Shown here: piece after piece, positions 1 to 11,639 of the stretch
Layout: every line of letters starts with the position of its first letter
How positions within the stretch are numbered: the first letter of the stretch is position 1
Assembly: GCA_900491605.1 (NCBI GenBank)
Contig: UESW01001690.1
Coordinates: forward strand, 1-64,000
Direction of reading: 5' to 3'
Source of the DNA: Calamus simplicifolius
Taxonomy: Eukaryota > Streptophyta > Magnoliopsida > Arecales > Arecaceae
Length of the DNA stretch: 64,000 nucleotides
Notes under the pieces: model-generated
What the model was told of the DNA's origin: nothing
Seen by the model: only the letters and a program-made list of their open reading frames with translations
Databases searched by the model: none
Program-made: the position numbers and the translations under genes

Positions 1-94
1 CCTTCGCTTCCCTATGATCTTGAAAGAGACCTAAGAATTTTACGCACCAAATCAAATTAGTATAGGTCTTACCAGACTTTTTAGACCATTTACA
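1..94 (-). pseudogene. Ty1/copia gag, distal piece cut off by the CACTA insertion
   Basis: Read on the minus strand, this edge encodes residues typical of the C-terminal half of the UBN2/gag-polypeptide domain of copia elements (NGLKSL, then KTYTN, then a stretch ending in DHREAK where family members have SWEAK). A one-base shift separates NGLKSL from KTYTN, so the frame is broken. The other half of the same domain lies at 12116-12649 beyond the CACTA transposon, and both sides abut the 3-bp duplication ACA. The piece continues off the left edge of the window. Identity as copia gag is inferred from this short motif and from the fit to the other half. Confidence 0.72.
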
Positions 95-1440
95 CACTAC
101 AAGAAAGTATAGTATTTGTGGTGAACCTATTATGGCGAAATATTTTCATCGTTATAGGTTTATTTATAACGGCGAAATAAAAATAAAATTCGTCGTAAAA
201 CTTATTTATTACGGTAAAATAAGTTTTCGCCGTAATAAAAAGCCTTATTACGATGAATTATAATATTCGTCGTAATAGCTTCAGGTTAAATTTTAAGATT
301 TTAATTTTTTTTTATTTTCCTTTCTATTTATTACGGCGAATATTATTTCGCCGTAATAAAATAAACTTATTACGATGAAATTATAAATTCATCGTAATAG
401 CTCTAGTTTAAATTTTAAGATTTTAATTTTTTTTATTTTCCTTTCTATTTATTACGGTGAAATATTATTTTCGTAATAAAAAGTCTTATTACGATGAATT
501 ATAAAATTCGTCGTAATAGCTCCAGGTTAAATTTTAAGATTTTAATTTTTTTTTATTTTCCTTTCGTTTTATTATAGCGAAATAAGTTTTCGCCATAATA
601 AAAAGCCGTATTACGATGAATTTTATAATTGGTCGTAATAGCTCCAGGTTAAATTTTAAGATTTTAATTTTTTTATTTTTCTTTCTATTTATTACGGTGA
701 AATAATATTTCACCGTAATAAAAAGTCTTATTACGATGAATTATACAATTCATCGCAATAGCTTCAGGTTAAATTTTAAGATTTTAATTTTTTTATTTTC
801 CTTTCATTTTATTACGGCAAATAAGTTTCATCGTAATAAAAGCCTTATTACGATGAATTATAAATTTGTCATAATAGCTAGGTTAAATTTTAAGATTTTA
901 ATTTTTTTATTTTCCTTTCTATTTATTACGGTGAAATATTATTTTATCGTAATAAAAAAACTTATTACGATGAAATTATAAATTCATCGTAATAGCTCCA
1001 GGTTAAATTTTAAGATTTTAATTTTTTTTTTTCCTTTCTATTTATTACAGAAATATTATTTCGCCGTAATAAAAAGTCTTATTACGATGAATTTAAAATT
1101 CGTCGTAATAGCTCAGGTTAAATTTTAATATTTTAATTTTTTTATTTTCCTTTCATTTTATTACGGCAAAATAGCTCAAGTTAAATTTTAAGATTTTAAT
1201 TTTTTTTTTTCCTTTCATTTTATTACGGCGAAATAGGTCACCCATATTCGTCGTAATAGGTTAACGATATATGTTAGTTTTTTTTATTTTTCTCCTTTTA
1301 TTACGGAGAAATTTATTTTCACCGTAAGAAAAGGACTTATAAAAATAAAAAAATAATTATAATACGGCGAAAGTTAATTGTCACCGTAATATATTGTATT
1401 ACGATGAAATTATTTGCCGTAATAAGATAATACTTATTTC
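95..1440. repeat. Left subterminal repeat array of the CACTA element
   Basis: About nine tandem units of roughly 115-120 bp occupy 275-1260. Each contains a segment like GGTTAAATTTTAAGATTTT followed by a T-rich run and CCTTTC. Scattered through them are many copies, in both orientations, of the motif TTATTACGRYGAAA, often as hyphenated palindromes (TTACGGCGAAAT ... ATTTCGCCGTAA). In characterised CACTA elements such subterminal motifs are the binding sites of the TnpA-type protein, so that role is likely here. The same motif recurs at the right end (11640-12110). Confidence 0.85.
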
Positions 1441-1845
1441 CGCCTCGTCAATCCCTCTCTCTTTCGCTGAAATTTTCTCTTGCACGCGCGACTTCCTGAA
1501 ACCCTAACCCGGCCAGACTCGTCCGCCGACCCCCCCCCTCCCACCATCAGATGCCAGAACCAGAAGAGAGTCCGTCCGCTGACCCCGAGAGCTCCTCTCC
1601 GTCGCCACATCCTGGACGCCGGAACCAGAGGAGAAGGTGCAGTGGATTTCCAACTACATCTTTTTTTTTAATCTGATTTTAGCCAGAGGAGAAGGTGCCG
1701 GAACCAGAATCTTAGTAATGCTGTGTATCTCTTCAGATTTGAGGTTGAAGTGGATTTGAAAAGGATTTGGAAAGGATTTGGAGAGGATTTGAAAAGGATT
1801 TGGAGAATTTGAGGTTGTTTCTCAAAACCACTGAGAAATTAAAAG
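1440..1845 (+). promoter_or_regulatory. Probable leader exon (5' UTR) of the CACTA transposase transcript
   Basis: Right after the subterminal repeats the composition changes to a CT-rich, then GC-rich stretch resembling a plant 5' UTR (CCTCTCTCTTTCGC, later AAACCCTAACCC). It ends at AAAAG followed by GTAAGTTT, a near-consensus splice donor at 1846. A matching acceptor (AACAAACAG) lies at 4573, just 19 bases before the transposase ATG. If used, this removes a 2.7-kb intron that contains both antisense host-gene fragments. The exon and intron are inferred; no TATA box is obvious. Confidence 0.45.
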
Positions 1846-2254
1846 GTAAGTTTATCTCAATTATCACTCCTTTTTTACTGCTCAAAATTTTGATCCATAG
1901 AACTGATTTGTAGTTTTAATATGGCTTTTTTAATAGCTTTGTACTGTAAGTATCTAGAGATAATGTGAACCGTTGATGCATATCCATCCTGTTGTAATTT
2001 TTATCTGGAAGCATTCTTGTCAATCTCCACTTCTATAGGGTACTCATAGGTTATAATTAGTGATTTGCTTGGGAAATTTTTTTCTCAATTGTTTTTTGGT
2101 TTGGGGTTTGGGGTTTGAGGGACAGGAATAGCGCATGTATGTCTTCCAACCCACCAGGCCAGGTATATACATAATCCATCTACAGGCCAGACCTACGGTC
2201 TGTCTTTCGCTTCATTAATTCTGGTGATCTATGGTCAAGAAGAAAGGCTATGAG

Positions 2255-2464
2255 ATTTACCACTGATCAGGGTACGCATGAATGGTGGCAAAATCAATTT
2301 CAGGGACCTGATTGTTGGTAATGAAATCCGTACCGCCTCGTAGCGGCCGGGATTATATTGTTTCCTTTGAGGAACCGATTCTCCGTAGAACCCTTCAGTC
2401 CCCACTTCAAGCAGGTGGCGGCTGTCTATGGACTTGACATAAGCAGCCATCTCGCTAATCCAAG
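2255..2464 (-). pseudogene. Captured exon of an endo-beta-1,4-mannanase (GH5) gene
   Basis: On the minus strand a splice-acceptor-like sequence (CTACTATACAG) is followed by codons for AWISEMAAYVKSIDSRHLLE, then GTEGFYGES and QYNPGRY. After a one-base shift near 2330 it reads TDFITNNQVPEIDFATIHAY PDQW, matching the mid-region of plant mannan endo-1,4-beta-mannosidases (GH family 5, family members read VGTDFIANN and FATVHSYPDQW). It ends at a possible donor (CAGTG followed by GTAAAT). Only this one exon of the roughly 400-residue enzyme is present, with retained flanking intron sequence. It is therefore a genomic fragment and not a processed copy. It lies inside the CACTA element, antisense to the transposase. 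Confidence 0.75.
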
Positions 2465-2495
2465 CCTGTATAGTAGAGGGGGGCAGTTGTTTATC

Positions 2496-2545
2496 TCATG
2501 AGATAGAGATAGAGATAGAGAATAGAGATAGAGATAGAGATAAAA
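2496..2545. repeat. (AGAGAT)n microsatellite
   Basis: About eight imperfect copies of the hexamer GAGATA/AGAGAT lie between the mannanase exon and the NBS-LRR fragment, close to where the two captured pieces meet. Confidence 0.85.
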
Positions 2546-2599
2546 TAAGAGTTTAATTAAAGTGTTATAACGCCTTTTAATGATTTGAGTAAAGGATGA

Positions 2600-4270
2600 T
2601 ATTGATTTATTAGAAATCGACCTGTAGGATTCTGCCAGAGCGATCACTTTGACACTGATGAATCCGGGGCAATCCTCAATTTCCACATCATCAGGCATCG
2701 TTGAGACTTTGTCTTCTGCCATGATCCGAAGCCTAGGACACCTTCTTATATGTAGATATCTGAGAGAAGTGACGTTTTGCAGCCCTGGCAATAATGCCAA
2801 CTGTTTACATTCCTCAATATGCAGATGTTCTAGCTTCAATGGCAATCCTTCCTCTGATTTAAGTTTGAGTTGAGGACAAATGCATATATCCAGTGTTTTA
2901 AGTGAGTGGAGATTATGCAGCCCTTCAATTGATGTGAGTTGAACGCAACAAAAAATGCGCACCACGGTAAGCATTGATGGAAGTGGTTCTTTTGGTGTGA
3001 CCGCGTCCAATTTTCCAAGAGGTTCATGAACGTACAAAGGAAGGGACCTTAAATTTTACAATTAAATATGGTGATCTCTTGAAGCGATGCTAAGGAAATT
3101 TGGAACCACAATACCATCATATATGCAACTTTTTGAGGTTGGTATGAGGTTGGAGGTACTCGAGAATGGTTTCCTCCATTTTTTCATCAGGTGGGATATC
3201 TTTATTTTCTTTTGAACTAACTGCCAGATGTAGGGCAAATTTCGAACCACACAACCAATCAAACCAGTTTAGAAACAAGTGCTCAAGTTGATGCTTAGAT
3301 TTAAGACTGGCATTCCTGGCATTCTCTATTTTGACCAAGTTCCTAAGCCCTAAGATGCAGAGAGTTCCTTGGAGGTCTACCAAGTTCTTCAATACTCTTA
3401 TCCCATCCTGACCCTCGCCTCCTCTCACTTTAAAATCTCCACAAACTCTGAAGATTTGTTAGTTTATCAACCCCAGCTGGAAGGGAGGAAATCTTCAACA
3501 ATTTCAGGTGTCGTAGGTTTATAAGGTTATTTAGGCCATCTGGTAACTCTGCAAGATTATGACATTCAAGTATCAATGTCTGTAGGTGATAGAGGAGACA
3601 TACTGATTCAGGAGCCTCTTAATAGATTCAGATCCGATATGTAAGTAGCGTAGGTGTTTTAGGTTACCAATTGAACCTGACAACTCATCTACACTTTCCC
3701 AACGAGACCATAGAGTTCGTAAACATCCTATCATTGGTATAATAAGCAGTGGATGTTCTATTACTGCTGGACAGCCAAACCATGTTATTAAGGTTCTTAG
3801 GGCGAGTGATAAGAGGGCAGTGATTTCACCCCGTGATTTTGCAGGTATAAGTGGCAATTTCATTAGGGAAACCACCTAGCTTCTCGTCTACTGTACAGCA
3901 CTCATTTCCTGCAATAGATTTTCCTGGATCATGTATTATATCATGCATCTTAAACCCATCATCAAAGGAATCAAAGAATGATCTTCTTTGTAGGTCATTA
4001 AAATATTCATTGCCAATGTCTTCCAGCCTTCTTCTACCTTGAGGTGTATGTAGCCTTGTGCCATCCACAATCTGACTAACGCATCTTTTTCAAACACATA
4101 ATCCTTAGGAAACATGGAGCAATAAATGAAGCAAGGTTTTAGATGCGTTGGCATGCGATCATAGCTCAATCTGAGAGCTGCGAAAGTTTCGTTATTCTTG
4201 TCTACCTCCCATAGATCATAGCTCAATCTGAGAGCTGCGATCATAGCTCAATCTGAAAGCAAGGATTGTG
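2600..4270 (-). pseudogene. Captured CC-NBS-LRR resistance-gene fragment
   Basis: Read 4270 to 2600, the translation gives the ARC2 end of an NB-ARC domain (ALRLSYDRMPTHLKPCF, YCSMFPKDYVFEKDALVRLW, MAQGYI). The MHD motif follows (FKMHDIIHD near 3950), then leucine-rich repeats (GNLKHLRYLHIGS, NLVDLQGTLCILGLRNLVKI, HTNLKKLHI, LPLKLEHLHIEECKQL, TSLRYLHIRRCPRL). These are spread over three frames with stops. The coiled coil, P-loop, kinase-2 and GLPL motifs are missing, so it is a 5'-truncated, decayed piece of an RGA-type plant immune receptor. Near its N-terminal edge a segment of about 25 bp coding AALRLSYD occurs three times (about 4155-4180, 4213-4238, 4239-4258). It lies inside the CACTA element, antisense to the transposase. 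Confidence 0.85.
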
Positions 4271-4592
4271 GAATCAATAGTTCAGTGAGTAGCTTTCAAA
4301 ATTTGAAATAGGTACAAACACAACAGCTTATAGTACTTCAAGGTATGTTAGCTCTTGAGTTTTTTGAAGGTGTTCTATTCTCCATTGCAAGATTGTTACT
4401 GATTGTGATGGAGTTTCTTTTAACTTGTGAAATCATTTTTACCAATTTTTGGATTCATATGTTGAAAATTCCTTTTATTACCAATCTTTTCCTTAATTTT
4501 GACATGTTATAGTAGACAATTCACTGAATAAAAAAAAGAAATTTTATCACTAACATATCCTTGCAACAAACAGCTGTTGTACGTCACCAACG

Positions 4593-7500
4593 ATGCCGAT
4601 TGATAAGAGTTGGATACATAAGAAACGAAATTGTCCAGAATATGATGCCGTATTAAGAAGTTCATAGAAAAGGCAAGGCTTCATGTTAATGAAGAAGGAA
4701 GATAAGTTGTCCTTGTGTGCGGTGTTATAATGGCAAATGGCATAAGCCTGATTTAGTTAAATTACACTGTATGTTAAAGGGTTTCTCAAAGACGTATCAG
4801 ACGTGGTATTTTCATGGAGAACAGTTTGGAAGCAATGTCTCAGATGAAAATGAGAATGAAGATGATGACCCAGAAAGGGAACAAGATGATGGTCGAAGCA
4901 TTGCAGGACATCGCTGGCCCAAGTGGTGCTCACACTGAGGTTGGCAATGATGATGACAATCCGATGATGTCTGACCATGGAAGGACCGATCACAGTAAGA
5001 AATTGGATGATCTTTTCAATGAGGTGGAATCCGAGCTTTATCCTGGATGTGAAAAGTTTTCTTCTTTGACATTCTTAGTGAAGTTAATGCACATTAAGGT
5101 CCTCAATCGGTGGACAAATAAGTCTTTCAATATGTTGCTTGAACTATTAAAAGAGGCATTTCCGAATGGTACTAGAATACCATCTTCGCACTATGAGGCC
5201 AAAAAGAAGATGAATGAGTTGGGTTTAGGCTACGAGAACATACATGTATGCAAGCATGATTGTGCTATCTTTTGGAAGGAGAATGCCTCTTTAGAAAAAT
5301 GTCCGGTATGCAACGAGCCTAGGTACCAAGTGGTTGAAGACAAAGGTAAGAAGATACCTTATAAAGTTATGCGGTATTTTCCACTCACACCTCATTTGAA
5401 ACGTCTATATGCCTCAAGATATACAGCTGAAGATATGAGGTGGCACTATGATAAGCGACCGATCACAGATGGGGTTACGGCATCCAGCAGATGGAGAAGC
5501 ATGGAAAATTTTGATCAAAAGTATCCTAATTTTGCCAGTGAACCAAGAAATGTAAGGTTAGGTCTTGCTTCAGACGGATTCAATCCATTTGGGAACATGA
5601 GTAATGCATACAGTATGTGGCCCATCATTTTAGTACCTTATAACTTGCCTCCATGGAAATATATGAAAGAGACATTCTTTATGATGTCGTTGCTTATCCC
5701 CGGTCCTAAATCTCCAGGAAGGGATATGGATATATTTTTAAGGCCAATAGTGGATGAACTTAAACATTTATGGACCGAAGGTGTTGATGTATATGATGCA
5801 TCTACCAAAGAGAGTTTTCGGATGCATGTAGCTGTTTTATGGACTATAAATGATTTTCCAGCATACTCATTATTATCTGGTTGGAGCACAAAGGGTTATA
5901 AGGCATGTCCAGTTTGTAATGAGCAAACCTCATCCAAAAAGCTGAAAGACAAGATTTGCTATATGGGACATCGCCGTTACTTGCCTATTTATCACAAGTG
6001 GCGAAATAGTAGACTCCATGATGGAAGTAGAGAGCATGGAGTCAAACCAAAAATGTTGACCGGAGAAGAAATTTTAATGCAATTAGAACACATAGCTGCT
6101 GAACAGTCCGGAAAGCATCCAAAAAATAAACATCGAAAGCGAAAGCGTGCACCAAATGAGTTGAATTGGTATAAGAAGAGCATTTTCTTCGAGTTGGAGT
6201 ATTGGTCATCATTAAAATTGAGACATAACTTAGATGTAATGCATATTGAGAAGAATATTTGTGACAATGTCGTGGGAACTTTATTAAGCATCGAAGGTAA
6301 GACAAAAGACACATATAAAGCAAGAGAGGACCTGGCTTCAATGGGGATCCGAAGGGAGTTGTGGTTACAAACTCAAGGTAATAGAGTTTATAAGCCTCCT
6401 GCATCTTACACCTTAACATTAGATGAAAGAAGACAATTCTGTAAGTGGCTAAAATCTGTGAAGGTGCCCGATGGATATTCTTCCAATATTTCAAGGTGCG
6501 TAAATGAAGGTGATGGAAAGATATCCGGCTTGAAGACACATGATTGTCATGTACTACTTCAAAAATTGTTACCTATTGGCATTCACCATTCTTGCAGAAA
6601 CATGAGAGTAGTACTTTAATTGAGCTTTCTAATTTCTTCCAACAACTTTGTTCAAGGACATTGTATGTTAGGGATTTGGAGTTGTTACAAGAGCAGATTG
6701 TGGTGATCTTATGTAAGCTTGAACGAATTTTCCCACCAGCATTTTTTGACGTTATGGTGCACTTATCAATTCATTTGCCTTACGAGGCCTTACTTGCCGG
6801 ACCTGTTCAAAGTAGATGGATGTATCCTTTGAAAGGGCACTTGGTACGTATAAACAATACGTACGTAATAAGGCTCGTCCGGAAGGTTCAATTGCAGAAG
6901 CTTATGTTGTCAACGAGTCTCTAACATTTTGTTCAATGTATCTTCGAGGCATAGAAACAAAATTCAATCGTCCGGAACGAAATTTTGATTCGGATAGCCA
7001 TTGGACAAGCAATTAAATATATTTGCAACTCGTTGGCGGCCTCTTGGAAAAGGAAGAATGGTGCATTTAGATGATAAAACTTTAAAACAAGTACATTGGT
7101 ACCTCATCAATAATTGTCCAGAGGTGCAACCATTTCTCAAGTAAGTATACTTGTAAAATTATTTCTTCATATCATGCAATTTTCTATAGTGCTCATTACC
7201 ATAATGTTCTTATAGCCAACACATTGATCAGCTAAATCCAACTAGACCGGAACAACTGGACCAATTACAAAAGGAAAGATTTTTGGAGTGGTTTAAAAAT
7301 GAAGTAAGCCCGTACATTCATTTATATTGTCAATTAATATATCATATGTCTTTATTTCAAATGACGTTGATGTTTGGTTTATCCAGATGTTAAATAAGCA
7401 TTTTGCTGGGGCATCTGAAGCTACTGATGAGCTTTATTCATTGGCTATTGGTCCCGATAGTCGTGTGTTCTCGTATACTGGCTGTGTGGTGAACGGCGTT

Positions 7501-8167
7501 AAATTTATCACTGTTACTCGGGATGTCGGCCATAAAACAGAATAGTGGCATTTGTGTTCCCTCTACTCATCTAGGAGAAGAAATTAACTTTTATGGTATA
7601 TTATTAGAGGTCCTTGAATTTCATTTTGTTAAAGGTTGTAAGGCGATAATGTTCAAGTGCAAATGGTTTGAAACTGAACCAAAGCACAGGAGAATGCAAC
7701 AACATTATAATATTACAAGTATAAATATTAGTTCAGAATGGTACAAACATGAGCCATTCATTTTAGCATCACAAGCTGAAAAGGTTTTCTACTTGGATGA
7801 TTTGAAGAACAATTCTAATTGGAAAGTGGTATACAAGGTTAGTCATCGTCATTTGTGGGATATTCCAAAAAAAGATGATGATGTTCAGGAAGAAGTATAT
7901 CAAGAAGATGATTCAGCAGCCCTTCGATTCACATGTGAGCAACCTAACATGGACTTAATAACAACTCGGCGTACAGACACTGATGCTGAAATAGTTGCAA
8001 TTCAAGAAAACATTAGAGGTCAAAGTGATGTCGGTCAAGATGACTTTATATGCGAAGATGTTGAGGAGGACGACACACTAGCTGATTATGACAGTGAGGG
8101 ATCTATACATAGTTCTGATATGAAGGATGATGAAGAAAATGAGCATATTAGTGATGACAGTGATTAA
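4593..8167 (+). pseudogene. CACTA TNP2-type transposase (tnpD-like), frameshifted
   Basis: The gene starts at MPIDKSWIHKKRN (transposase-associated domain) at 4593. A stop at about 4660 and shifts to about 4900 break that domain, which ends with CPCVRCYNGKWHKP and TWYFHGE. The long open part (about 4890-6544) is Transposase_21, with MHVCKHDC-like ENIHVCKHDCAIFWK, CPVCNEPRY, LASDGFNPFGNM and HNLDVMHIEKNICDNVVGT. DUF4218 follows in two further frames (SIHLPYEALLAGPVQSRWMY, YVRNKARPEGSIAEAY). Introns at 7141-7215 and 7304-7386 are in phase. The C-terminal DUF4216 region runs from NSGICVPSTHLGEE to an acidic tail ending at 8167. The protein would cut and join the element ends. At least five frameshifts make this copy inactive as read. 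Confidence 0.9.
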
Positions 8168-8744
8168 TTTGGTAGCATTCTTTTTTTTTACTTATTATAA
8201 CTATATGTTGTTATACTTTCTTATTTGTTAATTCTAGTTTGTATGTTTGTTTGCATATGTCTTCGAGAGATACTCCTGCTACATCAAGGCGAGATGATTC
8301 TCCTTACATTCCAGCTCTGACAGAGGGGTCATCTGTCGGCGCATCATGTAATAACTCTACTTTAAACTTATATTATTTGGCTATATTTTTTTATGTTATT
8401 TTGCACTAATTTAGTTCATTATGTTTTGCAGCAACATCATCAAAGAAGAAGGGTCGAGGTCTTGCTCGCGGTTACAAGTCCGCACATCTGATTGATACGC
8501 GTCGTGGACAGAAGTTGCCTATTCTTCTGCCACCTGAGGTTGGACGACCATTAGGAGAGTTTTCGCTCTGAGTTTCTGACCGAGATAGGAGTGGTTGTAC
8601 GTGACATGGCACCACTTGCGGTCAGGAAGTGGAGTGAGATCACTGATGCACAGAAAGCATCTATGATCGATCGACTTCAGGTCAGTATAATTGTATTAGA
8701 TTACTTTAGATTACGTTTAATGTACTTAATATACCTTATAACTT

Positions 8745-8748
<4 letters not shown>

Positions 8749-8811
<63 letters not shown>
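8749..8811. repeat. (AT)n microsatellite in intron 2 of the tnpA-like gene
   Basis: About 31 AT dinucleotides run almost up to the splice acceptor TACTTGCAG at 8819. Confidence 0.95.
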
Positions 8812-8813
<2 letters not shown>

Positions 8814-9210
8814 TTGCAGGAGAAGTTCGATCTTGATATGAATTTAGATCATATTAAAAAAGGTATTGAGTTTCAAATGAATAAAGTTTATCGAGAATTT
8901 AGATATCGGCTTTATATCCACTTCATTAGTCACGGTGGGGACACAAGTGTGAGCTTAGCAAAACAAATAAGCCATCTCGTGTCTCGCAGAGTGACTGGGA
9001 CTTTCTATGTGATTACTTTATTCAGATGAGTATAAGGTAAATACATCCATACAAATATTTTAATAGTTTATATTTTTTATAAATCATGTAACCATTTTCA
9101 TTAATTCTTTGATGTAGAAAAAATCAGAAACAAATAAATCTAATCGGGAATTGCAGCCATATGCTGCTCTCACTGGATCAAAGTCTATACCGGCTCACTC
9201 TTATGATATG

Positions 9211-10851
9211 GTAAGGAATACTGTGAATCTAGTGCTTTTATATTTATGTATTTTGTGGTCTGATATTGTTGTAGTATTATAAATCTAGTGTAGTCATATT
9301 TATGAAAGATTTGATCCAGCATCTATGTTGAGTGCTAGATCCAAACTTAGGATTGCAATCGGTAGTAAGTTCTACTTCAATCACATCCCAGCACACAACT
9401 TGGTGTCCAGGGCAAAGCCACTGCTGCTTTTATTTGCACTCTTTTTAACCAGCCATGGCTGTCCTACCGTCAATATGAGAGCCTCTTTTCTGGGTTTGAA
9501 GTGAATTACCAGTATAGTTTTCTATACACAAGATAGATCTGCCACCCATGTTGCCCCTTACGAGGCTGTTCTTCTTGCCATAAGCTACGATGCCACGCCC
9601 AAGTTTGAAAAAAAAAAAAAAAAACTCCCTGGTCAATGGTGATGATGGAGAGATGTGACGTATCTAAAGAGGAAACGAACACTAGATCTAGACCCCCCAA
9701 ACAGAAATCTACATACATCCAGGCCAAAGAATGGTTTTTCCGTACAAGAATGAGAACCTTCCATCCCTTGAATGAGGCTATAGAGATCTATGATGTTATC
9801 AAAAGCCATTAGATTCTTATTATTATTGCTTGTTTTTTTAATCAAGTACTGGACCGTTGTTTCCTTCAAACTGAAGTTTGGAAGCTAGGTTATAGGGTTA
9901 AACATAGGATGACCCAGTCCTTAATGAGTTCTGGATTGGCCAATTTATACTCCATTCGTGGCCAATTCAAACTCCTGGTAATTAAACTTGACTTGGATTT
10001 AGACCTAGCTTTGTTAAACATGGAAGATTGGGCTTTCTGCCTAATTAGTAGACAAATGGTGACTGAGTTCTCAACCTGGCCCGAACCAAATTAAACACAT
10101 ATTTTACATACAACATCATGTCCAGAGATTTCAGATTAAAATCCTACAATAGACTCAAGTCCTTGGTTAAGAAATTTGGAGATTGGGTTAGTTTCAAAGT
10201 TTGGGCAGTTAATTCTTCAGTAGGTCGGATTTAATGTTCTTTTATGAAGGAAAGATGGGTTTTGCCACACCCACCACCCAACATGTACCCATTAAATATA
10301 TTGCCATTGTTTTGTTTGGATTTGTCAAATACCGTTCCACATTTTCCATCAAATATACTTTATTTGGATTTGTCAAATACTTCACTTCAGGGATCAATTC
10401 CTCCAAGTATCAGCAAAATATGATGCATTGATACATTGTATTAGATTATTACATTGATACATTGATAATTGTATTAGATTATTACATTGATACATTGTAT
10501 TAGATTATTACATGGATACATTGATACATTGATAATTGTATTACATTGATGAATTGATACATTGTATTAGATTATTACATTGATGCATTGATACATTGTA
10601 TTAGATTATTACATTGATACATTAATACATTGTATTAGATTATTACATTACATTGATGAATTGATACATTGTATTAGATTATTACATTGATGCATTGATA
10701 CATTGTATTAGATTATTATATTGATACATTGATACATTGTATTAGATTATTACATTGATACATTGTATTAGATTATTCCATTGATACATTGATAATTGTA
10801 TTAGATTATTATCTTAAATTATTATTTTAAATTATTATTGTTTCTTTTCAG
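9211..10851 (+). other. Long intron 4 of the tnpA-like gene, with unassigned sequence
   Basis: The interval lies between the donor GTAAGG after SYDM and the acceptor TTTTCAG before RDPVTGEE, and is much longer than the other introns of the gene. Its middle part (9300-9780) has coding-like open stretches, for example FYFNHIPAHNLVSRAKPLL and SATHVAPYEAVLLAISYDA, broken by a 17-base A run at 9608. I do not recognise these peptides. The rest is AT-rich, with the minisatellite at 10420-10815. Foreign DNA may have been inserted here. Confidence 0.4.
10420..10815. repeat. Minisatellite based on TTGATACATTGTATTAGATT
   Basis: Roughly a dozen imperfect units of about 30-45 bp, built from ACATTGATACATTG and TATTAGATTATT blocks in variable order, lie just upstream of the exon 5 acceptor of the tnpA-like gene. 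Confidence 0.85.
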
Positions 10852-11639
10852 AGAGATCCTGTTACTGGAGAGGAGCCATCAAGACTTCATCTGTGGAATA
10901 CTCTTCATTATGATAAAAGAAGAATCAATGGATAAATGAAAAGCTGAAGAAACCCATGTAAGTTTTATCAATTAAAAATACAATATTATTGAATGTAATG
11001 TTTTATACTAAAACATATTGAATTTGTTTTCTTTTCATTGCAGGCACAGTTAATAGAGCGACTTTCCTCACAGGACTCTACAATAGAACCAATCAGTGAG
11101 GATGTCATTTTTGAGGAGGTTTTAGGCTCTAGATCTGACTATAAAAGAGGATGGGGTCCATTACCGAAAGGTACATCGAGAATTAGAGGTAGTTCTTCAT
11201 CTTCTGAAAACTCACAATTAAAGGGTGAATTACATGAGTGCCGAGAGCTCATTGCTCAGCAAGAGAATAAGCTTGCTCAGCAAGAAGATAAGCTCGCTCA
11301 GCAAGAGGATAAACTCACTCAGCAAGAGAAGACCATCCAGGATCTAAAGGCGACGACTGCTGAGCTCACTGCTTTCATGCGACAATTAGTGCCTGGATAT
11401 CGTCCTAGTGGATCCCAGCAGACTTCACCTCCATAGTACATGTATTTTTTTTAAATTATATTTTTTAAAAACATTGATATGATGATTTTATTGAAATGAA
11501 TGAAAACTTTTATTAAATTTTTTTGTGAAACTTTTATATTAGAAAATTATTTCTAGTATCGTTGCTATAATATTATATTATATTATTGTAACGGGTGCAA
11601 AACAAAAAAATATTAAAATAAAATTTTAATATTTTTAAA

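Larger units (their letters stand above)
8257..11436 (+). pseudogene. tnpA-like CACTA protein (Transposase_24 family)
   Basis: Six exons with good splice sites can be proposed: 8257-8347, 8432-8680, 8820-9036, 9118-9210, 10852-10957 and 11044-11436. The product starts MSSRDTPATSRRDDSP. It continues through KKKGRGLARGYKSAHLID, VRDMAPLAVRKWSEITDAQK, KPSRVSQSDWDFLCDYF, LTGSKSIPAHSYDM and GEEPSRLHLWNTLHYDKR, the layout of Transposase_24 proteins. It ends in a coiled coil with three to four copies of the heptad QQEDKLA. Members are thought to bind subterminal repeats. A one-base insertion after LGEF (about 8566) and a stop at 10936 disrupt this copy. Start chosen at the first ATG after the transposase gene. 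Confidence 0.75.

Noticed and set aside
2649..2873. Plus-strand open frame over the NBS-LRR fragment
   Set aside because: It is the complement of recognisable LRR codons on the minus strand and has no motif of its own.
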